From a virus: DNA of 44,513 bases. Made by a program: the position numbers and the translations under genes. Each line of letters begins with the position of its first letter. Positions within the stretch are counted from its first letter, which is position 1. Under the pieces are notes generated by a model, which ran no database searches, was not told the origin of the DNA, and worked only from the letters and a program-made list of their open reading frames with translations. The stretch lies in IMG/VR virus record IMGVR_UViG_3300044732_002269, positions 1-44,513 of that record. The stretch is one strand, 5' to 3'. This document shows positions 5,875 to 12,900 of this stretch, one piece after another.

Positions 5875-6069
5875 ATGAAAAATACACTACAGAAACTAAT
5901 CGATCAGTTTAATGCTGATATTGCCTCTAATCTACAGGATATTGCTGAGATTTTGCCCGATGGCCGCTATGCTGAAGCACTTGACCTTCAAACTGAAAAC
6001 CTCACGCTCGAGAGAGTAGTTGATGTTTTAGAAAATGAGTTGAAGGAATTGGCTAGTGCTCAGTCTTAA
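5875..6069 (+). CDS. Hypothetical helical protein (64 residues)
   Basis: Acidic, almost entirely helical (MKNTLQKLIDQFNADIASNL, then LTLERVVDVLENELKELASA). Leu spacing suggests a short coiled coil or helical hairpin. It starts three bases after the previous stop. No family is recognised. Confidence 0.55.
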   Translation: MKNTLQKLIDQFNADIASNLQDIAEILPDGRYAEALDLQTENLTLERVVDVLENELKELASAQS

Positions 6070-6074
6070 GTCAT

Positions 6075-6323
6075 ATGAAAGTTATATCTAAGCCGCTGGC
6101 GTTTGCATTCATAATTGCTTTTTTTGCAATTGTAGCACTTGGAATATATCTACAAGTGCTGTGGGCGGATTGGGCAATTACTAAAATTTTTAATAAAGAT
6201 TTTCATAATCTAAAAATTTTTGCAGCATTATGCATAGTCGAAATGTTGTCGCCTAAAGCTTTACAGGGCATTACTATGATCATTTTGATTCTTATGACAC
6301 TGTATATCTTTTTGACTGCATGA
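6075..6323 (+). CDS. Small membrane protein, two or three helices
   Basis: 82 residues with hydrophobic segments at about 7-28 (LAFAFIIAFFAIVALGIYLQ) and 60-80 (ITMIILILMTLYIFLTA), separated by a short polar loop. It is an inner-membrane protein by composition. The ATGA-type overlap with the next ORF (start 6320) implies an operon. Confidence 0.55.
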   Translation: MKVISKPLAFAFIIAFFAIVALGIYLQVLWADWAITKIFNKDFHNLKIFAALCIVEMLSPKALQGITMIILILMTLYIFLTA

Positions 6324-6481
6324 ATGACAAATCAAATTTTATTGCTCACCTTCGCGGTCATGATGTCTACTATGTCAATGGCTGTTTTACATTGGATCCA
6401 CTTCCAGATCTAGTGACACTACAAACTATAGTTTCTTACTTGATTGATGAAGGGTTTGTAAATATTGACGAAAGCCTTTAA
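6320..6481 (+). CDS. Hypothetical 53-residue protein
   Basis: An ATG overlapping the previous stop opens MNDKSNFIAHLRGHDVYYVN and ends in FVNIDESL. It looks like a small globular alpha/beta protein. Its stop TAA (6479-6481) is followed one base later by the ATG of the lipoprotein gene, so it fits the tight gene chain. Confidence 0.5.
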   Translation: MNDKSNFIAHLRGHDVYYVNGCFTLDPLPDLVTLQTIVSYLIDEGFVNIDESL

Positions 6482-6482
6482 T

Positions 6483-6746
6483 ATGAAACGTTTAATAGTT
6501 GCACTGCTGTCAATTTGCTTAACAAGTTGTGTTGTCGAATATACCCCAACCGGCTATTCATCGGTTGGTTACTATAGATATTCTGGTTCGCACTCATCAT
6601 CTACGTACCGGTCATACAATTGTTATCGCTCATATCGCCGGACAACAATTACCCCGGTTGCACATGGGTTTGATCCTGATCCTCAATATGTAAATGGTTA
6701 TGTGTTTAGAGGTGGTGATGGCATGCCATATGCGGCTGAATTTTAA
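6483..6746 (+). CDS. Putative Tyr/Ser-rich lipoprotein
   Basis: The start at 6483 (MKRLIVALLSICLTSCVVEY) gives a clean lipoprotein signal peptide: two basic residues, a hydrophobic core and the lipobox LTSC with Cys16. The mature part is short (about 70 residues) and rich in Tyr, Ser and Arg. It would be a small envelope lipoprotein in a Gram-negative host, for example for superinfection exclusion, which is inference. The longer frame would begin inside the previous gene. Confidence 0.6.
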   Translation: MKRLIVALLSICLTSCVVEYTPTGYSSVGYYRYSGSHSSSTYRSYNCYRSYRRTTITPVAHGFDPDPQYVNGYVFRGGDGMPYAAEF

Positions 6747-6754
6747 AAAAAAAT

Positions 6755-7288
6755 ATGTTAACACTAGATGAACTTAAAAAGCTGTGTGAGGACTCAAATA
6801 CTGTGGATTATTGTCTCCCAGTACTTGACTCACCAACCTTTTTGACATGTCCTTTGAGTCTGGAACCAGACTCTCCATACTCATATGTTGGAGGTCTATG
6901 TAACCACACTCACGAGATTATAAGTTCTGGAATATTGTTGTGCTCGCTGTATAAAAACTATAACAACACCGCTATAAACGTGCGTGAATATATTATCAGT
7001 GCAATATGGTGCAACTATGGAAAATTATGGGAATATGTTTGTTCGGACCCAGAGTCTCAAACTTGGATGTATGCCGCGCAAAATCCTAAAACCGAAACTG
7101 GATATCGATCGGCTTTCCAGTTTGAAACACATGCGTCTTCTTTGGATACAGATGACGACATCTCTGTCGCAAATGTGGTGCATAATATATTTTCAACTCA
7201 TATAGGCCGGCCAGCAACTCCAGAGGCTCACCTCTTACTATCAAACATTCAACTTTCTCATAAACTATATTATTATAAGCAATCATGA
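6755..7288 (+). CDS. Degenerate HD-domain protein (probable pseudoenzyme)
   Basis: 177 residues. GGLCNHTHEI (46-55), a helix, and AIWCNYGKLWEY (83-94) align by pattern with HD phosphohydrolases of the YhaM-like type, where the second motif normally reads HD-x-GK. Here the metal-binding His-Asp pair is Cys86-Asn87. The later His motifs are also weak (STHIGRPATPEAHLLLSNIQ). The fold is probably kept but metal-dependent catalysis lost. It overlaps the exonuclease start by ATGA, so the two are co-produced. Confidence 0.5.
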   Translation: MLTLDELKKLCEDSNTVDYCLPVLDSPTFLTCPLSLEPDSPYSYVGGLCNHTHEIISSGILLCSLYKNYNNTAINVREYIISAIWCNYGKLWEYVCSDPESQTWMYAAQNPKTETGYRSAFQFETHASSLDTDDDISVANVVHNIFSTHIGRPATPEAHLLLSNIQLSHKLYYYKQS

Positions 7289-7887
7289 GCACACAATACA
7301 CAGGATACAAACATTTTTTTCTTGACGTAGAGACAACTGGTCTTGATCGTGACCGGAATGAAATATTTCAAATTAGTGGAATAATTACTGACGCAAATCT
7401 TAACGTTCTTGAAGAATGTGATTTGAGATTTCGTCCACTGTCTCTAGAATACGTTCAGGACGAAGCACTCACAAAAACAGGAATGACTCTCCAAAGTTTA
7501 AGTGATTTGCCTCTTTCTGCTCGAGAGGCATATTCGCAACTAGTTGAAATGTTAGGACGTCATTGTGATAGGTTTGATAAAAAGGACAAGCTTCACTTTG
7601 TTGCATATAACGCTGCTTTTGATATTGATTTTATTCGTAGGTTTTTTGAGAAAAATGGAGATCAGTTTTTTGGCAGTTGGTTTTGGAACCCACCAATCTG
7701 TGTGATGCAAGCCGCCGCATGGATGACAATGAGGGTACGAGGCGCTCTCCCAAATTTCAAACTTGGAACCCTGTGTCAATGTGCTGAATTAGGATGGGAT
7801 GAGTCTGCCGCGCATGATGCTGCCTATGATATTCGTCAAACCCTAGAGCTTTTTCGGTATCTCCGTGCAGATATCCCTCAATTGTGA
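7285..7887 (+). CDS. DnaQ/RNase T-type 3'-5' exonuclease (DEDDh)
   Basis: 200 residues. Exo I is FLDVETTGLD with D14 and E16; Exo II is AYNAAFDIDF with D113; Exo III is SAAHDAAYDI with H177 and D182. All five DEDDh residues are present. The size suits a stand-alone nuclease such as RNase T or oligoribonuclease. It could act in DNA repair, RNA turnover or recycling of host nucleic acid. It is coupled to the HD-like gene by an ATGA overlap. Confidence 0.85.
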   Translation: MSTQYTGYKHFFLDVETTGLDRDRNEIFQISGIITDANLNVLEECDLRFRPLSLEYVQDEALTKTGMTLQSLSDLPLSAREAYSQLVEMLGRHCDRFDKKDKLHFVAYNAAFDIDFIRRFFEKNGDQFFGSWFWNPPICVMQAAAWMTMRVRGALPNFKLGTLCQCAELGWDESAAHDAAYDIRQTLELFRYLRADIPQL

Positions 7888-7943
7888 GCTTTTTTAGGCC
7901 TCCAGGAGGTCATTTTCTCTATACGGGGACACCGTCCGGGACC

Positions 7944-8016
7944 TTTTTTCACTTTTATGAAAAAAGTTGTGTACTTTTGTCGCGGTTTATGCTATAATGA
8001 CCATGTAAGCAACAAT
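7944..8016 (+). promoter_or_regulatory. Shared promoter/leader cassette, copy 2
   Basis: An 8-bp stem (TTTTTTCA 7944-7951, TGAAAAAA 7958-7965) is followed by TTGTGTAC, TATAAT at 7993-7998 (20 bases after TTGTGT) and the leader GTAAGCAACAAT before the ATG at 8017. Upstream, 7888-7943 holds small G+C-rich inverted repeats (CCTCC/GGAGG, GGAC/GTCC) that may terminate the exonuclease transcript. Confidence 0.7.
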
Positions 8017-8508
8017 ATGACCACCACCTACTACGCCTCAGAAGTCAGTTCCGAAGAATACTCCGCCACATTAGCAGAGGCTGCAGAACTTGCCCTCGCT
8101 GATTATGAAGCTCATATCTCTGAGCAAGACGTTCGCATTGGAGACATCATCAAAGACAGCAACGTTGCAGATGACATCACACTCTATCGTGTCACTGATA
8201 TAATTCAAGAGCAATGGTACGAACCACTCATTGTGCTTGAAGTTCTCAAACATTCTGGCTGGTCCCCCACTTCGGTTCGCTTTCATCACCTCTTCAAACC
8301 AACCAAGGCGACGCCACGAAAGCTACGGTGGTTTTTGAGCGCGATTCCAGTTGGTGGACTATTCAAAAGTTCTAACTATGAAGGCGCTCTACTTATGCAG
8401 CGAGTCGAAGACACCGATGCTGGCACACTACGAGCCCGTTATCTAGAAGGTCAATTTACAGGCGAGGTCATTTGTAAAAGCAAACACAGCCGAGTCTATG
8501 CTCTCTAA
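8017..8508 (+). CDS. Hypothetical 163-residue protein
   Basis: The start at 8017 (MTTTYYASEVSSEEYSATLA) is set by the conserved leader. The acidic N-terminal helix is followed by a beta-rich domain (RIGDIIKDSNVADDITLYRV and onward, then FHHLFKPTKATPRKLRWFLS). No family is recognised. The first residues MTT resemble the product at 10001, but the rest does not. The gene is early by its promoter type. Confidence 0.55.
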   Translation: MTTTYYASEVSSEEYSATLAEAAELALADYEAHISEQDVRIGDIIKDSNVADDITLYRVTDIIQEQWYEPLIVLEVLKHSGWSPTSVRFHHLFKPTKATPRKLRWFLSAIPVGGLFKSSNYEGALLMQRVEDTDAGTLRARYLEGQFTGEVICKSKHSRVYAL

Positions 8509-8527
8509 TCTCTCAACACACAAAAAT

Positions 8528-8764
8528 ATGGACAAAGAATACATTGTAAAGACAAAAACTGGTGGAGAAGCGACAGTACTTGCTCGCACCCCAGCCGAAG
8601 CCCTTGGTATCTATACAAAACGAGGACGATTTGGCATTGGAGCAGCATGGACTTTTACTCGTCAACCAGACGGTTGGATTGTATGCACCCATACTGGAAT
8701 GAAGACTCTTGAACGCACCTATCACAAACTCCGTGAAAAGGACTATGTTCGTGGCATGCGCTAA
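8528..8764 (+). CDS. Hypothetical 78-residue protein
   Basis: The start at 8528 (MDKEYIVKTKTGGEATVLAR) is preferred over an upstream ATG inside the previous gene, because AAATATG fits the common start context. It is basic, with strand-turn-strand character and TPAEALGIYTK suggesting a helix. No family is recognised. It lies directly before DNA ligase and may be co-transcribed with it. Confidence 0.5.
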   Translation: MDKEYIVKTKTGGEATVLARTPAEALGIYTKRGRFGIGAAWTFTRQPDGWIVCTHTGMKTLERTYHKLREKDYVRGMR

Positions 8765-8782
8765 ACTTCAACTTTATATCGT

Positions 8783-9895
8783 ATGAAATTACCTACACTA
8801 TACAGTCGTACATCGACTGGGAGCATTCAAGAATGGACGATTGAAATCGAAGATGGACGGTGTCGTACCCATCATGGCAAGGTCGGAGGCAAGATTGTGA
8901 CCACACTGTGGACCACATGTGAAGCCACTAATGTCGGCCGAGCAAATGAGCGCGACATTTCAGCTCAAGCACTTTTCGAGGCACAAGCACTCTGGAAAAA
9001 GAAAAAGGAAAGTGGTTGTTTTGAGTCAATTGCTGACATTGATCGCAGTCTTTATATTGAGCCAATGCTTGCTAAAAAATGGGAAGATCGCAAAAGTCGT
9101 GTCGTCTATCCAGTCTATAGTCAACCAAAGCTTGATGGTTTACGAGCAGTCATCACAGCAAAGGGGGCAACTACACGAAATGGCAAGCCTTGGGTTACGA
9201 TTCCCCATATCTTGCAGGAGTTGGCTCCTCTTTTTAAGGCACATCCAGATCTTGTGCTTGATGGCGAGCTTTATACTCACAAATATAAGGATGACTTTAA
9301 TAGTATTTGTAGTCTTGTGAAAAAAACCAAACCATCCGCTGCAGACCTACAGGAGTGTGCCAATAAGATCCAATTTTGGTGGTATGATACGGTTGACCCA
9401 AGTAAAAAGTTTTCGGCACGTTCCTCTCAGGCTGCTTACTATGCAAACACATTCAAGTTAAATCCAAACATTATTGTGGATGTACCTACCACTATGGTAT
9501 GTGACGAGATTTCCCTTGATGCGACATATGAAAATTATTTGCAAGATGGCTATGAAGGTCAGATGGTACGAGTTGACGCGCCATACGAGTGTAAGCGTAG
9601 TGACTCGCTGCTCAAGCGCAAAGAGTTTCAGGATGGCGAATATCTCATTGTTGAAATTTGCGAAGGCAATGGCAACAAGAGCGGCATGGCTGGTTATGCG
9701 GTCTTGCAAAGACCAGATGGAAAAACCTTTCGAAGCAACATTAAAGGCACACACTCATTTTTGAAAGAGCTCTTAAAGGATGCTGAGTCTCTTCGTGGAA
9801 CATATGCTACATGCACCTATTTCAATCTTACCCCAGATGGCATTCCACGCTTTCCATACGTCACCAGACTGAGACCGGGGCCTGGAATTGACTGA
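8783..9895 (+). CDS. ATP-dependent DNA ligase with N-terminal WGR-like domain
   Basis: 370 residues. The nucleotidyltransferase motifs are all visible: motif I QPKLDGLRA with adenylated K116, motif III LDGELY (D160-E162), motif IIIa QFWWYDTV, motif IV YEGQMVR (E258) and motif V LLKRKEF. An OB-fold region follows from about 285. Residues 1-75 (LYSRTSTGSIQEWTIEIEDG, RTHHGKVGGK) resemble a WGR/poly-ADP-ribose-polymerase-type module, uncommon on small phage ligases. It seals nicks in replication and repair. There is no Shine-Dalgarno sequence before the ATG. Confidence 0.9.
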   Translation: MKLPTLYSRTSTGSIQEWTIEIEDGRCRTHHGKVGGKIVTTLWTTCEATNVGRANERDISAQALFEAQALWKKKKESGCFESIADIDRSLYIEPMLAKKWEDRKSRVVYPVYSQPKLDGLRAVITAKGATTRNGKPWVTIPHILQELAPLFKAHPDLVLDGELYTHKYKDDFNSICSLVKKTKPSAADLQECANKIQFWWYDTVDPSKKFSARSSQAAYYANTFKLNPNIIVDVPTTMVCDEISLDATYENYLQDGYEGQMVRVDAPYECKRSDSLLKRKEFQDGEYLIVEICEGNGNKSGMAGYAVLQRPDGKTFRSNIKGTHSFLKELLKDAESLRGTYATCTYFNLTPDGIPRFPYVTRLRPGPGID

Positions 9896-9917
9896 AATTT
9901 GACCCTGGAGGTTGAAA

Positions 9918-10000
9918 AAAAGTGAAGTTTTTTCACTTTTATGAAAAAAGTTGTGTACTTTTTGCGGGTTTTAGTGTATAATAATCCTGTAAGCAACAAT
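9918..10000 (+). promoter_or_regulatory. Shared promoter/leader cassette, copy 3, with competing hairpins
   Basis: A 9-bp stem (AAAAGTGAA 9918-9926 with TTCACTTTT 9932-9940) overlaps an alternative 8-bp stem (TTTTTTCA 9928-9935 with TGAAAAAA 9942-9949), so only one can form. Then come TTGTGTAC, TATAAT at 9977-9982 (20 bases after TTGTGT) and the leader GTAAGCAACAAT before the ATG at 10001. Confidence 0.7.
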
Positions 10001-10342
10001 ATGACCACCACTGATATTACCTCTGCCGTAGCCACAGTTTCACTCTATCGTAGCCTCAATAACCGATTTGTCGATGACGCTGACGATCGCCAACGACACA
10101 TCACATTTCGCTGCATGACTGAGTATAGTCAAGACAATACTCCTGAATGGCTGTTCGAAGCGACCAATGCCCCAGAAAGTTTTCTTGACGCTGAGCAGAT
10201 GTTTGTGCGTCAGACATTCGCTGATGCGAAGCTCCACTCACTTTCTCGTGGAGACGTAATTGGCATCAACGGCACATTCTATAAATGCAAGATGGTTGGA
10301 TGGGAAAAGGTCCCACACTTTAACGACACAATTGAACACTGA
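10001..10342 (+). CDS. Hypothetical 113-residue protein
   Basis: The start at 10001 (MTTTDITSAVATVSLYRSLN) is set by the conserved leader. The C-terminal part (LHSLSRGDVIGINGTFYKCK, then MVGWEKV) is a pattern seen in YodL-like or antirestriction-neighbour phage proteins, where a short beta domain ends in a Tyr-x-Cys and Gly-Trp pair. I do not recognise a function. The A of the next ATG overlaps its stop (ATGA). Confidence 0.5.
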   Translation: MTTTDITSAVATVSLYRSLNNRFVDDADDRQRHITFRCMTEYSQDNTPEWLFEATNAPESFLDAEQMFVRQTFADAKLHSLSRGDVIGINGTFYKCKMVGWEKVPHFNDTIEH

Positions 10343-10515
10343 TGAATATGAAACAAAAAACTTGGGTTTGCGCTGGACAATGGGGTTGGATTTCAACCGA
10401 CGAGGTGGAATTTTCTGACATCGAAGAAGGACCATTCGGAGATATAATGAGTTTTGAATTTTGTGGAGAATCTTTCAAATCTCAGATCGCAGTTGGATCA
10501 AAACCAGGAGCATAA
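10342..10515 (+). CDS. Hypothetical 57-residue protein
   Basis: Starts in an ATGA overlap with the previous stop: MNMKQKTWVCAGQWGWISTD, then EVEFSDIEEGPFGDIMSFEF and CGESFKSQIAVGSKPGA. Two Cys and the WGW motif suggest a small beta protein, possibly metal-binding. The coupled start and the one-base gap to the next ATG (10517) support it. No named family. Confidence 0.55.
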   Translation: MNMKQKTWVCAGQWGWISTDEVEFSDIEEGPFGDIMSFEFCGESFKSQIAVGSKPGA

Positions 10516-10516
10516 C

Positions 10517-10834
10517 ATGAATAGACTAGATTCCATACGTGAAGTACTTGACATCAGATTTGCTGATTTACAACAAGAGATTGACTCTCTCAAAGAAGAA
10601 AACTATAGGCTACACAATGGCTTTCAAGGCGCATGTTACGCATGCGAACCCGTAGCAGAACTCAATCAAAAGCTCGTTGAAAGAGGACATGCACTCTATC
10701 GAGCACTTGCATACTTTACGGATAGTTTCTCATCCTTTATGGATGAAGACGGCTTTTCACAGGAGAAGAAAGCAGTAGAAGATTGGAAGGAACTCTTTGA
10801 TAATAATGTACCCGAACAAAACTATGAAAATTAG
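10517..10834 (+). CDS. Hypothetical coiled-coil protein (105 residues)
   Basis: The start at 10517 (MNRLDSIREVLDIRFADLQQ) follows the previous stop by one base; a longer frame would overlap that gene. Residues 4-35 form a coiled coil (EIDSLKEENYRLHNG), then a C-x2-C pair (ACYACE) and an acidic helical C terminus. The function is unknown. It overlaps the next start by 11 bases. Confidence 0.55.
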   Translation: MNRLDSIREVLDIRFADLQQEIDSLKEENYRLHNGFQGACYACEPVAELNQKLVERGHALYRALAYFTDSFSSFMDEDGFSQEKKAVEDWKELFDNNVPEQNYEN

Positions 10835-11210
10835 AATTGACAACATTGGCGCACAACCTCCGACTTATATTGGTAAGTCTCCAGAAGATGTAGACAAAAG
10901 AGTTGTTATTGTTAAGTTCTTTCCTAATCCTAAGTATGGTAAATTGCAGGAATATATTGATGATGGTTGGAATGATATTGGAGATCGCATCATAAAAGAT
11001 ATGTGTAGCATTCACAAGAACTGCTTTGAAGGCAAAGAGAATAATATAGTGATTGCTGATCTTGTCTATGATTCTAAAGAAGAAGACACATTCTTAGAGA
11101 CTGTAGGTGAGCGAGTGCTACAGCTATCACTAGAAGACCGCGAAACTTTCTTTGAGGTTTATGCTCTTGCGGCAAAGAAACTAGCTAAACAACATAAACA
11201 AGATGAGTAA
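10824..11210 (+). CDS. Hypothetical 128-residue protein
   Basis: The start at 10824 (MKIRIDNIGAQPPTYIGKSP) is preferred to an upstream ATG because it begins with a natural strand and overlaps the previous gene by only 11 bases. Features: PEDVDKRVVIVKFFPNPKYG and a helical C terminus with LAAKKLAKQHKQDE. No family is recognised. It overlaps the start of the gene at 11203 by 8 bases. Confidence 0.55.
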   Translation: MKIRIDNIGAQPPTYIGKSPEDVDKRVVIVKFFPNPKYGKLQEYIDDGWNDIGDRIIKDMCSIHKNCFEGKENNIVIADLVYDSKEEDTFLETVGERVLQLSLEDRETFFEVYALAAKKLAKQHKQDE

Positions 11211-11403
11211 ACAATACAGAATTGTAGAACGCATAGATCATCGAACTGCTAGAATATACTATGCAATTCAAGTAAAGTTTCTTTGGTTTTGGGTCACAGA
11301 GTATCATTATGGAATTTGGGCGACAGCGGAAGCCGCAGAAGATATGGTTATGAAACTGATGAAAAATCCAAACAGAGTAGTAAAAACATTTTCTTATGAG
11401 TGA
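11203..11403 (+). CDS. Small phage protein, paralogue of the gene at 11512
   Basis: 66 residues: MSKQYRIVERIDHRTARIYY, FWVTEYHYGIWATAEAAEDM, ending VVKTFSYE. The pattern YRIxE...YYxIxxKxxxFW...A/S-A-E-D-A..VVKTF is shared with the product at 11512, so the two are paralogues. The family is common in T4-like phages as a short single-domain protein of unknown function. Confidence 0.6.
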   Translation: MSKQYRIVERIDHRTARIYYAIQVKFLWFWVTEYHYGIWATAEAAEDMVMKLMKNPNRVVKTFSYE

Positions 11404-11404
11404 T

Positions 11405-11494
11405 ATGTGGATAACAATAATTTTAGGCTCACTCGCGATGTTTGCAGTATGCTATATCATTTATAAAGCTAGTGATGAAGATTTTTGGTATTAA
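11405..11494 (+). CDS. Putative 29-residue membrane micropeptide
   Basis: A frame between the two paralogues, starting one base after the previous stop: MWITIILGSLAMFAVCYIIY, then KASDEDFWY. It is a single transmembrane helix with an acidic tail. It is translationally placed (1-base gap upstream), but it is short and no family is recognised. Confidence 0.4.
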   Translation: MWITIILGSLAMFAVCYIIYKASDEDFWY

Positions 11495-11505
11495 GGAATA
11501 ATAAT
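11493..11505 (+). promoter_or_regulatory. Variant early motif AAGGAATAATAAT
   Basis: A diverged copy of the 18-base motif whose -10-like AATAAT (11500-11505) lies 6 bases before the ATG at 11512, keeping the spacing of the better copies. Confidence 0.4.
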
Positions 11506-11511
11506 AAGAAT

Positions 11512-11724
11512 ATGACTTCACACTATCGAATCATAGAAGAGAAAAATCCCCTCACAAACGACAAATACTACAAGATTGAATCAAAAGTTTTGTGCTTTTG
11601 GTTGAAAACTTGTGGTCTGTATCATAGCGCTGAAGACGCAGAGAAAGAAATTAACAAACGACATCCAAGGAGTACACGTGTAGTAAAGACATTTGAATTT
11701 ACTGAGAAGATACTCTGGGATTAA
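11512..11724 (+). CDS. Small phage protein, paralogue of the gene at 11203
   Basis: The start at 11512 (MTSHYRIIEEKNPLTNDKYY) aligns with the paralogue and is 6 bases after a -10-like element; a longer frame from 11485 would overlap the micropeptide. The 70 residues include KIESKVLCFWLKTCGLYHSA, EDAEKEINKR and VVKTFEF. Function unknown. The stop at 11722-11724 overlaps the first bases of the next promoter motif. Confidence 0.6.
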   Translation: MTSHYRIIEEKNPLTNDKYYKIESKVLCFWLKTCGLYHSAEDAEKEINKRHPRSTRVVKTFEFTEKILWD

Positions 11725-11740
11725 GGAACTCTAATATAAT
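11723..11740 (+). promoter_or_regulatory. Early promoter-like motif AAGGAACTCTAATATAAT
   Basis: Identical over all 18 bases to the copy at 986-1003, more than 10 kb away. TATAAT 11735-11740 lies 6 bases before the ATG at 11747. Confidence 0.65.
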
Positions 11741-11746
11741 AAACGT

Positions 11747-12226
11747 ATGGGACTTGACATGTATATATTTAAAGTTAAGAAGACTGCTCACTCTATTAAA
11801 GAACTGAGCGATCTTAATCGCAATCCGGAACCTGGACAGCCAGAAGTTGCGGAGTTTGAACCATTGCAGCGCCCGTATGAAGATACGTGTCCTGATTATT
11901 ACTCAATCTTCCAAGAGGTTGCATACTGGCGTAAGTTTAATGCACTGCATCAGTGGTTTGTTACAACTGTTCAGGCAGGTGTAGATGAATGCGATCTTTA
12001 TGAACTAGATAAAGATGTTCTTTTTGAACTGTTAGAGATTCTTGAGGATGTTTACCATCTTAAGAATCCTAGTAAGCTGCCTCCCACGCAAGGATTCTTT
12101 TGGGGGTCGACTGAAGTAGACGACTACTATTGGGATAAAGTAGAGAGCAGTATTCAAATAATTTCGGGTTTGATTGACTATACAGATTGGGATAACGAAC
12201 GCCTCTTCTATCAATCTTCTTGGTAA
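11747..12226 (+). CDS. Conserved phage protein (MGLDMY family), unknown function
   Basis: 159 residues. The opening MGLDMYIFK, the central EVAYWRKFNALHQWFV and the C-terminal LPPTQGFFWGSTEVDDYYWD are the hallmarks of a widespread phage/bacterial family that I recall as uncharacterised. Conserved Trp, His and acidic residues suggest a defined pocket. It lies directly before thyX. There is no Shine-Dalgarno sequence; the ATG is 6 bases after TATAAT. Confidence 0.65.
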   Translation: MGLDMYIFKVKKTAHSIKELSDLNRNPEPGQPEVAEFEPLQRPYEDTCPDYYSIFQEVAYWRKFNALHQWFVTTVQAGVDECDLYELDKDVLFELLEILEDVYHLKNPSKLPPTQGFFWGSTEVDDYYWDKVESSIQIISGLIDYTDWDNERLFYQSSW

Positions 12227-12231
12227 AATTT

Positions 12232-12900
12232 ATGATAAATAAAGTAGAACTAATTGGGCATTATGGGTGTGATGAAACTATCGCTTGTAGTGCGTGGACA
12301 AGCACATCACGAGAATTAACTGATGAAAAGAAATCGCGCATTCCTGGACTCATCAACATGTTGTGGTCTAATGGTCACGAAACACCGTTTGAGAAAGGCA
12401 GCGTGCATTTTCTTGTTGATACTGACATTGCCACTCATATTCATTTGCTCAAGCATCGTATTTCTAGCATTAATGCTGAATCAGCCCGATATAAAGAACT
12501 AAACGACGACAAGTATTATCTGCCTGAAGATTGGAAAGGTGTTCAAGCTAATACAACAAAGGTATTCTTTCGAAACCTTGATGAAGGTGCTGATTGGGTT
12601 AAAATCTTAGAGCAATACACAAAACTTGGTAATATGCTCTATCATGATTGTCTTGCCGACCTTACACCCATTCTTGGTCGTAAACGAGCGAAGGAAAGTG
12701 CTCGATTCTTTAAGACATACAACAGTCAAATTCAGGCTGATGTTCAATTTAATATGCGTAGCTTTGCAAACTTTTTGAAGTTGAGAAACTCTGAGCATGC
12801 ACAGCTAGAGATACGTGAGATCTCAGCAGAGATGCTCCGACTTGTATCAGAAATTGAAGGAGAGCCATTTAAACATACATTAGCAGCATGGAATATCTAA
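12232..12900 (+). CDS. thyX: Flavin-dependent thymidylate synthase ThyX
   Basis: 222 residues; it makes dTMP from dUMP using FAD and methylenetetrahydrofolate. The signature R-H-R-x3-S-x-N-x2-S-x-R is present as KHRISSINAESAR (a Lys replaces the first Arg, as in some phage ThyX). The C-terminal FFKTYNSQIQADVQFNMRSF contains the NMR-S/FAN substrate region. The start at 12232 (MINKVELIGHYG) is preferred; the longer frame overlaps the previous gene. It supports phage thymidine supply independent of host ThyA. Confidence 0.9.
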   Translation: MINKVELIGHYGCDETIACSAWTSTSRELTDEKKSRIPGLINMLWSNGHETPFEKGSVHFLVDTDIATHIHLLKHRISSINAESARYKELNDDKYYLPEDWKGVQANTTKVFFRNLDEGADWVKILEQYTKLGNMLYHDCLADLTPILGRKRAKESARFFKTYNSQIQADVQFNMRSFANFLKLRNSEHAQLEIREISAEMLRLVSEIEGEPFKHTLAAWNI

